In this document: positions 43,501 to 54,900 of the stretch, in pieces
How positions within the stretch are numbered: the first letter of the stretch is position 1
How the letters are laid out: every line of letters begins with the position of its first letter
NCBI RefSeq assembly: GCF_035582795.1
Contig: NC_134371.1
Location: 45,549,001-45,613,000, forward strand
DNA: 64,000 nucleotides
DNA from: Mycteria americana
Taxonomy: Eukaryota > Chordata > Aves > Ciconiiformes > Ciconiidae
Direction: 5' to 3'
Made by a program: the position numbers and the translations under genes
Notes under the pieces: generated by a model
Database searches by the model: none
Told to the model about the DNA's origin: nothing
Seen by the model: the letters and a program-made list of their open reading frames with translations, nothing else

Positions 43501-46500
43501 GGGACAGAGACTGTCAAGTACACAATTTGCTATGCCCCAAGCATAGCAAAATACTCCGCCAAACAAGCTGGACCTATATCAACACAGGGTTCATTGCAAT
43601 GAAATCTGTTCTGTTACCTTACATTCTCCAATCAGACAATTGCTTGTTTTCTGTTAAGAACAAATAGAAAAGGAGGAAAGAGCTTGACACAGAGAAGACT
43701 CACCAGACCAAAGGGAAACCAATACGTATATACTCCAGCAAGTCCCTGTTCTTGTACAAAATCTCCAGGCATTACTTTTGTTGTTTCATATAATGATTCC
43801 CTTGATTCAACATGGTCCCTACTAGCATACTCTTCCCCAGGCTGATTCTTCCCTCATTTAGTAAATTATCATCCGTAAGGACTGTACTGTGGCTGTTAAG
43901 ACAAACCCCAGATCACGGGGGATTATGAAGTACTGCGCAGAAGTGGGTGTACTTTGTCTGTCTCTGCTTCCAGGGCAGTGGCCATCACAACTAGGGCTCA
44001 AACATTCCCTGAACAGCAAGTTTCAGCCTGCTTGCCCCCTTCCTTCATCCAAATTCAACTACGCTGGCTAATAGAAAGAGATAACTCTGTTTCCAACACC
44101 GTTGATGATGATGGACATTTCTGTTCTTTGTGCCCACAAGTAGAACCATGACTGCTTCCTACCCTGGTGAGACAGCCGAGATAACACTCTATGCTTTAAC
44201 AGAGCAGTGTATACTATATAGCAAGAATACCATATGAGGACAGAATAACCAGAGATATGTATAAGCCTTTTGTAGGTAATTTCTCTTTTGAGACTTTCTA
44301 GAAGAAATCATCCAAGTTATTTCTTCAAAAACAAATATTCTGCATGACACCTTTAATCCACAAACACAATTATATACACACTTAATTTTAATCATGTCTG
44401 TAGCACCAGTGATTTCAAACAGGAACTACACATAGGATTAACCTAAAGCTTAAAAAAAATCCTTGTTGGAGCCAAGTTTTTATTGCTAAATGTATATATA
44501 CATTTAGTTTAAGGCAACTACTAAAATAATTGTTGCTCTTTCCATGTTTCTAGTATATATTGAAATAGGAGAGTATTTAAATCAAATTGTTCTACATGAG
44601 GCTTAGACATCCTCCACATTTTTGTATATTGAAAACGTTTTCCAATTAACTGTAAGGCATACATCTTGTAAAGCTAATAGAAAATATTTAATAAACTAAT
44701 CAGAAAATATTATAAATTAAGTTATGCCAAAAGAGAATTAAATGTAACAGAGTTCTATGCACCCAGGTTGGGATGACCTTACCATGCATGCATAATCAAT
44801 CTTCAACATCATGAAGGGTCACTATGTATAAATGAGGGGTTATAATAAAAATCTTTGATACACACTTTCCACAGCCACTTTTTAAACAGTGTACCAGCTA
44901 TTTACACCTGCTTCCTAAAGCAATCATCAAAAAATCCTCAAAAACATGCCATTTCTCAGTAAGCTAAGGGAAACAGAGAAACTGCCTAAAAAATTCAGTG
45001 AAAAAATGGATTATGATGTTTCAAAGTAGATAGAAAAAAAACCCCCTTCATCAGGTAGTCTCCTGTGCTATTCCCTTGCTTTCCCCTCCTCATCCATCTT
45101 CACTACCACCTCTTCAAAAAAATAATTCTGCTGTGATTAAACGACACCAGAATTTTACTGTTCTAACAGAGCATTCTCTCCTATTTACTGCTGGTCTCAT
45201 TCAGACACACATGGGCTTCAGTGGAAACTGAAAGCAGGGTCAAAAGACGGGAAACTGAAGTCTATTCATGCTCTGCTAATAAATCATGTGTATGCTCAAA
45301 ACAAACGAGCTTTTATGAACGTTCAGATCTTTCTTCACATGTAGAACCACAATGAAAAAAAAAATCAGCCAGTCACTTCAATGGAGTAGAGTTCAACAGG
45401 AAAAAGTGCACAATTTAGTATTCACTCTCATTCAGACTTAGTGAAAAAGTCTTGCTAACGGATTTAAACTTCTTATACCTGAATGCACAATTTGAAAACT
45501 AGTCATGCCCATTTTCCTCTGAACTGGAGTGCAAATAAAGCATTATCTAACAGTGGTAATTAACATCGCGTTTTATTTTTGTAGAAGGTGGTTTTTGAAT
45601 GTAAATTTCCCACCATACACTTGTTTTACAGTGCAGCTAAGCCTGCTCTAGTATTTAAAGGTTACAGTCATAAAATCACACTTAGGATTTTCCTTAAAAA
45701 ACATGTCAGGCACTAGGTGGCCATAAAAGAAATAATACACAGATTTCACTTACTGAAAGAGGGTAGGATCTATTCCATATGTTTTAAAGTTTATAATTAA
45801 AAAATATAAATTATAGCAGGGTATTTGCTCTCCTCACAGACAACCTGACAACAGTGGAATGTCAAGGAGAAAGCACTGGAATTAGGAAGTATTGCACAGC
45901 ACACCTGGGAAGAAAAGTAATCTAAAACCCACTAGCACAAGTACAATTCCAGGAGATGGGCAGAACACAAAAGCAGCCAGTGTGAAAACCAGATTAAAAA
46001 ATTTAAAAAATTTTAAAAATTTCAGAAGACACCAAAGTAACCAGAGAAGAAGACAAACAAAGCAACTAGCCATGAGTGTTGAGGGAGCTGAGAGGTTTTG
46101 CCTTTCACAGACCACAGGAAAGGGACAGATCTGATGCCTGGTTGGTGTCTCAATGGAATTGGGCAGGGAAAGATGTAGATTCCCCCCCCCCTTCACTGAG
46201 CTACATTAGGTCAAAGCCAAGTTCAGGAAATGAAACCAGTAGCAGCCGAGTATTAAGAGAAGCAACTGTTAGATACTGCACTTGATTCACATTGGACAGC
46301 TTTTTGGTTGTGCAGATTTCAGTAGGAAATGAGCTAAAGTAGCTATTACTCTACCTTTTCCCTTTTTTAATGTTTAACCTTATAAAAAAATCACAGACAA
46401 TCCAAGTAAAATGTCATACAAAGCTTTATTTTCCCTTTGACTCGTGACTCTACTAGAATCTGTAAAGTTGGTAATTCTTCCCTTTTAAATGCCTCAGCAC

Positions 46501-49500
46501 CTTCTGATTATAACTTATTAAAAGAATTTGAAAGACAATTGTTATATAACCGTTCTTGTACTTTTGTATCATCCTGAAACAGGAAGAACATACTCCCCTC
46601 CAAAATTATGCCCTGAGAAAACTCCTAGCTTGCAGAAACCACACACGTGCATTTCATGCCAAAGAAGTTTAATAATTCAGACAATCACTCACTTGATAAT
46701 ACCTATTTAAAATGTAATTTCTTAGCTCTTACAATTTTACTGGGTTTACCATTACTTATAAAGAAGTCTATTTAATAAAATGTCATAAGTTTAAGAGGCT
46801 GGAATATCCGTTTCACAAGTCATCCTTAGGCTGTAATAACCTTACAGAATCATTTATAGATTACCTGTTCAACCTCACATACCCAACACAAAACCTGCTG
46901 AAGTCAACAAGCACGTTTCTTAAGGATCATATTGGGACATGACTGGTTCTTGGTCTGTATGTTGACAGTCTGACAGCACCACATCAAGTTGTGCATGCTG
47001 CCTCTTTGCCAGAGGTTACAGGGCGCACCCCTCCTCTCAGCCACTACCATTTCTGTCGTGACCGATAGCCTCTAAGCTAAGGAAAACAGATGGGATCATC
47101 TTAAATAGGCAAATTTGATAGCAGCAATTAAAGGTAATATCCCCATGGGTGTTATTCCTAACCTTTTTCCAACATCAAGACTGAAGCGTTACATGGCAGA
47201 ATAGTTGCTGTGAACTGCTGTGTTTGTGGATTTGCCCTAATACAACCAGCTAATCTGAAATGGGAACATTTTTACTACCCTTTGTAGGTAGCCTGATAAG
47301 CTGTCTGTTCACTAGCGCCAAGTCTGGCTATGGACAATGCCACAGCAAAAACAGTAATGGTATTCCTAACTTAAAACATTTTCCTTTACCTTTATAATCA
47401 AGTATTGTGAAGAAATAAATTATGCATGAATCCATCTTGAACACTCTCTGTAATCTAGCGCTAGCCTGAATTTAGTCTAAGGGCATCTACTCTATACATA
47501 GCCTCTTCAGAAGCCAAGTGAAAAAAAGAGAGGTATAAAATTGTTTGTCAAGGCTCATTCACTATCTTCCAAGATGAAGACTATTAGCAACAACTGTCAT
47601 CCACACCATTATTCATAGCTTCATGGTCATATTTGTTCCTGTTGCCTGACACTGACTACAGGCTTGGTACACCCACTGTGTAAATGGCTAGACACATGAC
47701 AGTGAAGAATCAGGCCTATGATGTAATTACAGGATAAAACTAGTCAAATGGGTTTCTAATTTGGGGTAGAGGGAGGGAGGGGAAAGGAAGGGAGAAAGAA
47801 GGTTAAAAAAACCCCCAAATCTGTGAGCCGCTTGTTTTAATCCCTAATACTTTGTCTTTCTGCTTGGAATGAACTTTAAAGTATAAAATACTTTGCAGCA
47901 GAAAGACTGTGTACAGAATTACTATTTAACTTATTACTTATAATTATTACTATTATATTACTTATAATTATTACTATTTAAAATATTTTAAGATGGATAA
48001 ACAGGAGCAGAGCAGAAGGGGATGACTCCTCATTCAGTTTTTCTGTTTATCTACTCTGAACAATTAGAGCAAGTTTTAATCATTTTCCATGTTGCTGTTG
48101 ATATCTTTGACAAGGCAATAAGCAAGATCACATTTTGGCATGTCTGCAAAAGTAGAAGAGCTGGCACAAGAACTCCAGCAACTGGTGGTGATGTCTTCTT
48201 TTTCACTTACACATAGTAGATTTTATATTCATGCATTCACTTCTAAGAGCACTGAGCAAATTAAAAAACACTTCGATTGCAGTTACCACAACACACCTTT
48301 TTTAGATTTTGTTCTGCAACTCTGAACAGGTTTCATCAGCACAAAGGCTGCACCCACAAAAATTTCTGCATTTTAAATCAGTCTGGTAGCAGTGTTTCTA
48401 TATGTACCTATCTATAATTGTATCTATTGCCATTTTTGAGATGCATTCTCTAAAACAATATTCACTTTTTAAAGTAAGAAGGGACTCACAATTGCAAGAA
48501 TTTTGGAAGATAACACCATATTTTTATTTGCTTCAGGTAAGTGTCACTAGTTTCAGTGTATAGTACAGTACATATGTATATGTGATGTTTTGCAAGTGCA
48601 TAGGAACAGATGATAAATACAGGAGTAGATTAAATATAACTGATGACTTCTTATTTGGATTATGCCACATTTCTTCAAGAAAGCTGTTTCTGAAAGTTTC
48701 ATATTATTTTATATGGACTAGTTTGTAATCTTTTGACCCCTCAAAGTGGATCCTCTATCCATTATACCTAAATAATGGCCTTATAGTTTTCCTAAACATG
48801 TTTTCCTGTAGGTTGGTCTAATTTTTAGGTATTTTCTTATTCATATAAGAAACAAATGAGTTGGGATCTGGGACATTTTTTTTTTTCTAGCTCTAATCAT
48901 TTGAAGTTTTAAAGCTTATGAATTCCAGGTGTTTGTTGTTAAATATGCAGGAAAAATTAAACTAGTTTTCTAGTGGCAATGTAAAAAAAAAAATAGTTAA
49001 AATAATGCTAAATGTCTAATATAACTTTTTTCCAAAGTGTATATAAAAAAATAATTCAGGAAAATGTGCAAACACAGGTTTTACTTTAGTTGTTGAAAAC
49101 TAAGCATATACTCTTTCTGAACACAGAACATTCTCCTAAGTCACAACTGCATGCTAATTTGTTATTATTATTCCTATTTCTGCTGTAGAAGATCCAGGAA
49201 TTTCAGTCATAAGTGTGCTAAAGCAAGGATTTCTAAACTTCCCTCCTCCCCTCCCTTCTGCTGAATACTGCCAACAGCAGCTCCTAGTTTTGTAGCTAGC
49301 TATGTACCACTTATGAATGGTATGCATGACAGTTTGGGAATCCCATCCCAGAGAGCATATGGGGAGACAGTCAGCAATAATCCCTTCAAATCTTGACCTC
49401 TACAACCCTTTCATTTACTCATTACCAGTAAAAATAGATTCATGTCAGTAAAACTGTAAAGTACAGTATGGCCTCATAATCATATTTGTATCATTGGGCA

Positions 49501-50449
49501 CATGAAGTGCTAGAAGCAAATATAGCCATGTAACAATGGAAAATCTCTGTCCAGATCAATTCACGGTCCACTTTAAACACAAAGAAATAACAGTCTGGAC
49601 AAAATATTATTTGAAACCTTGCAATGTCATGCTAAGACTATGTCTAAATATTCTTTTCCAGACTCAGTGAGGCTAAAAAAAAAAAACCCCAGAACCTACC
49701 CATCTCAGAATGCAATCCTTCACTGCAACAGTTTGGGAAGACGCTCACTAAATTACCACAAGGGGGGGGAGGGTAAGGCAGGTTAGCTAACAATTACTGT
49801 AAGTCACGAGTGGTCCTTTAGTGACCCAGGAAAGCTCAGCCAGACAAAAAACTAACTACAAAAACAAACTATTAATTTTTGGCCAGATCAGCTTCTTGAA
49901 CTGGCTCACCACACAGCTGCTAGAGCACCCAGGTTGGTGGAGAAGGAGAGCACACTTCTACATTACACCAACCTAATAACTATTTGTTGCCGAAAACCAC
50001 AAATTTACTCCCCCCTGGCGCTGCTGGTCACCCAATTACACAGTGCCCGTGCAAAGGAGAGGCAAGGCCTTCCCATCAGCAGCAGCCAGTCACCAGCACG
50101 GCTGGGTCACCAGCACGGCCACACCCTCAGACCCGCACTACAAAGCTAACTCATCCAATTCTGTTTGAATGCAAGTCATTAATCACCCAGTTACTAGTTC
50201 CTACTATGACTAATACTTCTTTCCACACAGGCCACTGTTAAAGTAATTTTATGCATTTCCAAAAACAGCCCAGGTACGAGAGAGCAGATGGTCTCTTGGG
50301 CAAATTGTTAACTACTACCTCACATAATACACCTATTACGTGAACAGGCCCTAAACCATTTTAAGGCTCTGTCATTCTTCTACCCGAGTATTCGAGAAGT
50401 TACATACAGACGCAATTTAAAATAGGAGGGACAAATACACACGAAAGGG
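40598..50449. other. Intergenic region, no gene seen
   Basis: 9.9 kb of AT-rich DNA. A 22-bp perfect palindrome lies at 44,486-44,507 and a 24-bp AT-rich tandem duplication at 47,933-47,980. Short open frames have no family resemblance. Nothing else is recognised. Confidence 0.7.
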
Positions 50450-50800
50450 ATGAGAAGCCCGCCTCCTCGGCAGCGTTCCTGCTCTAAGTCAGTGCGGCCC
50501 CGGCCCACCGCGCTCCCCCGCAGCGAGGCGGCCGACGGCTCCTCAGCTCCCTCCTTACACGCGAGGCACGTTGTAGCCCCAGCGCTGAAGCAAATCCCGA
50601 CCTTCCCAGAAGACGCCGCAGAAAGCCAACGGCTGTGCGGGGGAAGGCCCGCCCGGCCCCGCTGTGGAAAGCGACGACGCAGGCAGAGGGTGGGCCCCGC
50701 GGCCGAGGGACACCGCCCTTTCCCCTACAGCCGGGCACCGCCAGGCACCCCCTTACCGGCGGGAAACACTCCGCCCCTCTCTCCCGCTGCTGCTAGGTTA

Positions 50801-50860
50801 AGGCTAGGCTAGGCTAGGCTAGGCTGGGCTGGGCTGGGCTGGGCTGGGCTGGGCCGGGCC
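50801..50860. repeat. Two-phase pentanucleotide repeat
   Basis: Five copies of AGGCT (50,801-50,825), then five of GGGCT (50,826-50,850), then two of GGGCC (50,851-50,860), all in register. Confidence 0.95.
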
Positions 50861-51000
50861 CGCCCAAGCTCCCCCGGCTCCCTCCGCCCGAGGCGAGACC
50901 CACCCCGCCCGACCCCGCCCGAGGCGAGGGCCCGGCCCGGCGCCAAGAATCCCACTGTGGGGAGGGGGTGGCCACGTGACCGCCCGGCGGCGGAGGGCTG

Positions 51001-51058
51001 CCCGCCCCGCCCCGCCCCGCCCCGCCCCTCCCCTCTCCTCCCCTCCCCTCCCTCTCGA
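51001..51058. repeat. CCCCG/CCCCT array (GC boxes)
   Basis: About five CCCCG units followed by a CCCCT/CTCC-rich tract. The minus strand carries repeated G runs, a G-quadruplex pattern, directly upstream of the likely CAMSAP2 start. Confidence 0.9.
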
Positions 51059-51754
51059 GCTCCTCGCCCCGCCCGAGCGAGGAGGCGGTGGCGGCGGCCG
51101 TGGCGTTGGCGCATGCGCAGCTGCGTTTCGCCCATCCAGTGCGGCAGCCGCGGGTGGAAAACCGCAGCCGCAGCTGCTGAGGGGAGCCGGGAGCGCGTCG
51201 CCTTGCTGAGGGGCGGCTGGGGCAGCGCCCGGTCGCGGGACAGCGGCGGGGTAGCTGGCACCGCTCTCGGCCCGCTGCAGGCCTCCGGTGAGGCGGGGCG
51301 GCGCGGCGGGCTGTGCGGCGTTTTGGGGCCGGTCCCCGGCGTTTTGACATCTCGGCGCCTCGGCCGGGAAGGGCCGCATCCCGATCCGCTGCGGCTGCGG
51401 GGGCCTTGCCGGCGGCTCCCGCCTTGGGCCGGGGGGCTGGCGGCCGCGGCGGCCTGGGGCGCCCAGCCCTGGCCGGAGGGTTTCCCTGGGGAAGGGGGGG
51501 CCGGGGCCGCTGGGGACCCTTTTTCGGAGGGTGGGGGGCGGCGGCGTGAGTGAATTGAGACAAAGAGCGAGGAGGAGGAGAAGGAAGAAGAAGAGGACAC
51601 TCGGGCTCTGCCACATTCCTGTGCAGAGGAAGGCGGGAGGCGGCGTTAGCCCTTTACGGACAGCTGGGTTCAGCGCTGCCCTCAGCTGCTGTCGGCGTAT
51701 TTACAGACGTCTCTGCCGGCCCCGGGAGGAGGAGGAGGAGGAGGAAGAACAACC

Positions 51755-51760
51755 ATGTAA
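51755..51760 (+). promoter_or_regulatory. CAMSAP2: Minimal start-stop upstream ORF (ATG-TAA)
   Basis: ATG followed at once by TAA, with good context (ACC before ATG), 30 nt before the CAMSAP2 start codon. Its last bases are part of GTAAGT (51,757-51,762), a consensus donor sequence. Confidence 0.6.
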
Positions 51761-51790
51761 GTTCTGAATTGCCAGGGGTCCTGTGAGAAG

Positions 51791-51929
51791 ATGGGGGATG
51801 CCGCAGACGCCAAGGAGATGAGGAAGACTTTCATTGTTCCTGCCATCAAACCCTTTGACCATTATGATTTCTCCCGAGCGAAAATCGCCTGTAATCTCGC
51901 CTGGCTGGTGGCCAAAGCCTTTGGGACAG
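51791..51929 (+). CDS. CAMSAP2: CAMSAP2 coding exon 1
   Basis: ATG at 51,791 in optimal context (AAG before, G after). It encodes 46 residues, MGDAADAKEMRKTFIVPAIK, PFDHYDFSRAKIACNLAWLV, AKAFGT, plus one base. The donor is ACAG|GTAGGT. The sequence is highly conserved with the human N-terminus as I remember it. Confidence 0.96.
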
Positions 51930-54900
51930 GTAGGTGGCGTCTTCTTCTTCCCTTTCTTTGATGCTGGTTCCTGCTCGGTTGCTTCGTTCTTGAGGACGTG
52001 CGAGCCCTTCCCTGAGGAGCTGGGAAGGGGGGGTAGGAGGTGCTTAGGAAATGGTTTTGGTCTGTTCCCTCATCTTTAGGTTCCCTTACACCTTGTGCGG
52101 TTTTTTGGTTTTCTTTTGTTTTTCTTTAATTACCTGTAATATTTTTTTAGTAGTACCACTGTTTCCATTAGTAATTTTTGTGTATTGGAGCTAATACAAT
52201 TTTATTTGAGGAATCGAACTATGTAAATTGCATTCTGTTTATTCCTCGGGTCACACTTCTAGAATGTGAAAAAACACCAGCAATCCATGTTTGTCTGTTG
52301 TCTCGAAAATTTTCCTAACGTTGTTTAAGAGCTGAATTGGGGGCTAGCAATGGAAATGGATGTGCGCTGTTCGTTTTGACATGTGTGACAGTAGCCTGTA
52401 GCCATTTGAGTGGTTAAGAAGTAAGAAGGGTTTCAGCAAAAAGAGCGTTTGATGCCAGGTTTTGGCCTGCACAATACAGAAGGCTCTCCTTGTCTGTAAG
52501 CGTAAGTGGAATTGATTGTAGTGCCTCCGAAAGGCATTACTGCTCTGTCTTTGAAAACCTGGGCCTTGAGGAATACCAGACCTATTATTCTATGCCTGAA
52601 ATATTGTTGGGCCTCGAGGAATACCAGACTTACAGAGGTCTTCTGAGGGAAACATTTTGAAAATTTACCAAGCTGTTTTTTTCAATGTAGCTGTAGTATA
52701 TTAATCACTTAATTTTCTGTGGGTTAAAAATAGGGGTTTTCTTTGAAAGGTGGGTTAGATATTAACAGTCAATATTTTTATCCGCATTTTTTGTAGAATA
52801 ACAGGAAAAGGTTCCTCCTGGAATTTTGCACTTTTTGCATTTAGGGTCAGAGCATTGTTATGTATTTGAACAGGGTTAATGGTGTACCTTTATGATGCCC
52901 CTGGGAACTGATGATATTTGATGTGGTGCTTCCAAAAACCTACTTTCAAAGTAGTTGAACCTAGTGAAATTTCAGTAAGGTCAGTAGCTACTGAAATAAA
53001 GTGCATGTTCATCACTTTAGAAAGAAAAAAGATCAAAATACTGTTTCCATATAAAAATTTGTCAATAAACTCTGCTTACTTTCCTTTGTGAAATCTGGGC
53101 AAGTATATAATGTTTTTATATATGGCTTTGTTAGCTATGCAGACATGAGAGGTAAAATAGTAGTAGTGAAAATTCTTGCAAGTACTTGATTCAACATTTT
53201 CAGATATAATTATCTTTTTAGGTAGCTTGGTTCTATAGGCTCTACTCATGGCATTCTGGGTGTACAGTGCTTGTGCAATTATATAACCCATCATTCTAAC
53301 CTGAAAACCTTTTTCTACTGGAGTTGGACAAATTCTCAGCCTGTGGTTGAAAAGTCTTGGTTTATAGTGGTTGAGTTTCTATTGGATGTGTAAAGCAACT
53401 TGCAGGATACTCTTTTGCTACTTTTCTATAGAAGAAAGTGTGATCCAAACCAAATTCCTTGACTCTTTCTCTTCACTACTGTGGTTGTTCCAAGATACAC
53501 AAATGAAACCTAGTTAGAGGAGATAATAGCTACATCTGCCCTCTAAATACTGCCATAATGTAATAGTAGGAAGACAGGTAAGCATACACAATTGTAGTGT
53601 TTTTAATCTCAACAGTTCTTCCACTAGGTTAATATCACTAATAGCTGAAGTAGGGAAAAATAGTATACAGGACTTGCATGTCTGCAATACAAATGCTTCC
53701 TTTATACTTGGAGAAAAACAGAAGAACTGACCTTCACCTCTTCCAAGAAGGAAGGAAGTTTGGGTTTGTTAAATGATTTGTTTTAGTTCTTTGGAGTAGA
53801 TCACAACTTCAGTCATGTCTTCTACCTATTGCTATATGCATTTGGACAAAGGAATTACAAAGGATGATTAGCATATTTATAAATGCCACATTTTATTTCT
53901 TTTTTTATCTCTGAAATGTTGGAATTCCTTAAGTGGGCAGGGGAAATGAAAGATTTTTCCACACCCTCTCTGAAATAAATTAATGCCATTCATTTTGATT
54001 AATGAAAAGTGTAAGTTGTTGCAATCATGTATCCATTGAAGAAATCTAAATCTTTATGTATCAAATGGGCACATCTTTCAGTGGACATATTTTACATTCT
54101 TAAAGCATATTTTAATAGAATCAAAATTGTGGATACAGCTTGGCTAGGTGTTGTGAAGAGAATTCTCTCTTGAAAAAAGACTTTGAAGTAAGTATTGTTC
54201 ATCAACATTTAGTAGTGGCTTTTGGTATTTGATGATTGATATCTGCATCCAAAAACTGAGAGACCAATTGTATATTGCTGTTGTCCTCAATGAAGTTGCA
54301 AGAATAGAGTCTGGCTCACAACACAGGCAAATCAAAGTTGTCTTATTAGTAAGGTGTCTTACGAGAGTAAAAGTATACTAACAGTCATGTTGAAGGCATC
54401 TTGTATGAAGCATTTTTTCAGAAATACTAACTGAAGACAGCATTCATATTTAAGTGTTGAGGGAGCGTAGGACTTTGTGCCTTGATGTTTTGCTGCAAGA
54501 AAATGTATCAGTGTTAGGACAAGCCAGGTTAAATGTTTTGTAATAACCAAATGATTTAAGTAACACAGCTTACAGTAACTGAAAGGGGGAAAAATTAACA
54601 AAAAGTGTGAAGTATGAAAGTGGGAATGTTTGACCATAGAAATTAAATCTGCAAACACTAAATTTCAGCATTAACTCCCAATGCTGGGAGTTAACCATTT
54701 CAGTATAGAAAAACTGCTTTCCAAATAAATGGTTGAACTGTACTGATATTATATGCTTCAACTTAAAAGTATAACGGGACCTACTTCATAGGAATAATTT
54801 AAAAAGGGTCTTGATGTTGTGTTACTCTGTGTCCTTTTCATTTCTAAAACAACAGAAGTGGATTTCATTATTTTGAAGCGTGAAGTTTTTGTCTTCTCAC

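Larger units (their letters stand above)
50450..51950 (+). promoter_or_regulatory. CAMSAP2: CpG-island promoter and 5' UTR of CAMSAP2
   Basis: 1.5 kb of very GC-rich, CpG-dense DNA ending in the CAMSAP2 first exon. Recognised sites: an E-box CACGTG (50,973-50,978), a run of GC boxes (51,001-51,030) suited to Sp1, and a perfect NRF-1-type palindrome GCGCATGCGC (51,109-51,118). The 5' UTR is probably the segment from about 51,120 to 51,790, ending in a GGA-rich stretch (51,726-51,748). An internal UTR splice (donor near 51,284, acceptor near 51,708) is possible. Long open frames on the minus strand here are GC artefacts. Confidence 0.85.

Noticed and set aside
45882-46285. Overlapping open frames on both strands in the intergenic region
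   Set aside because: Short, no domain, and no supporting signals; antiparallel overlap suggests chance.
50809-51616. Three overlapping minus-strand open frames of about 265 codons in the CAMSAP2 CpG island
   Set aside because: All three frames are open because the DNA is so GC-rich that stop codons are rare. The products are Pro/Arg/Gly-rich with no domain and the region is the promoter and 5' UTR of CAMSAP2.
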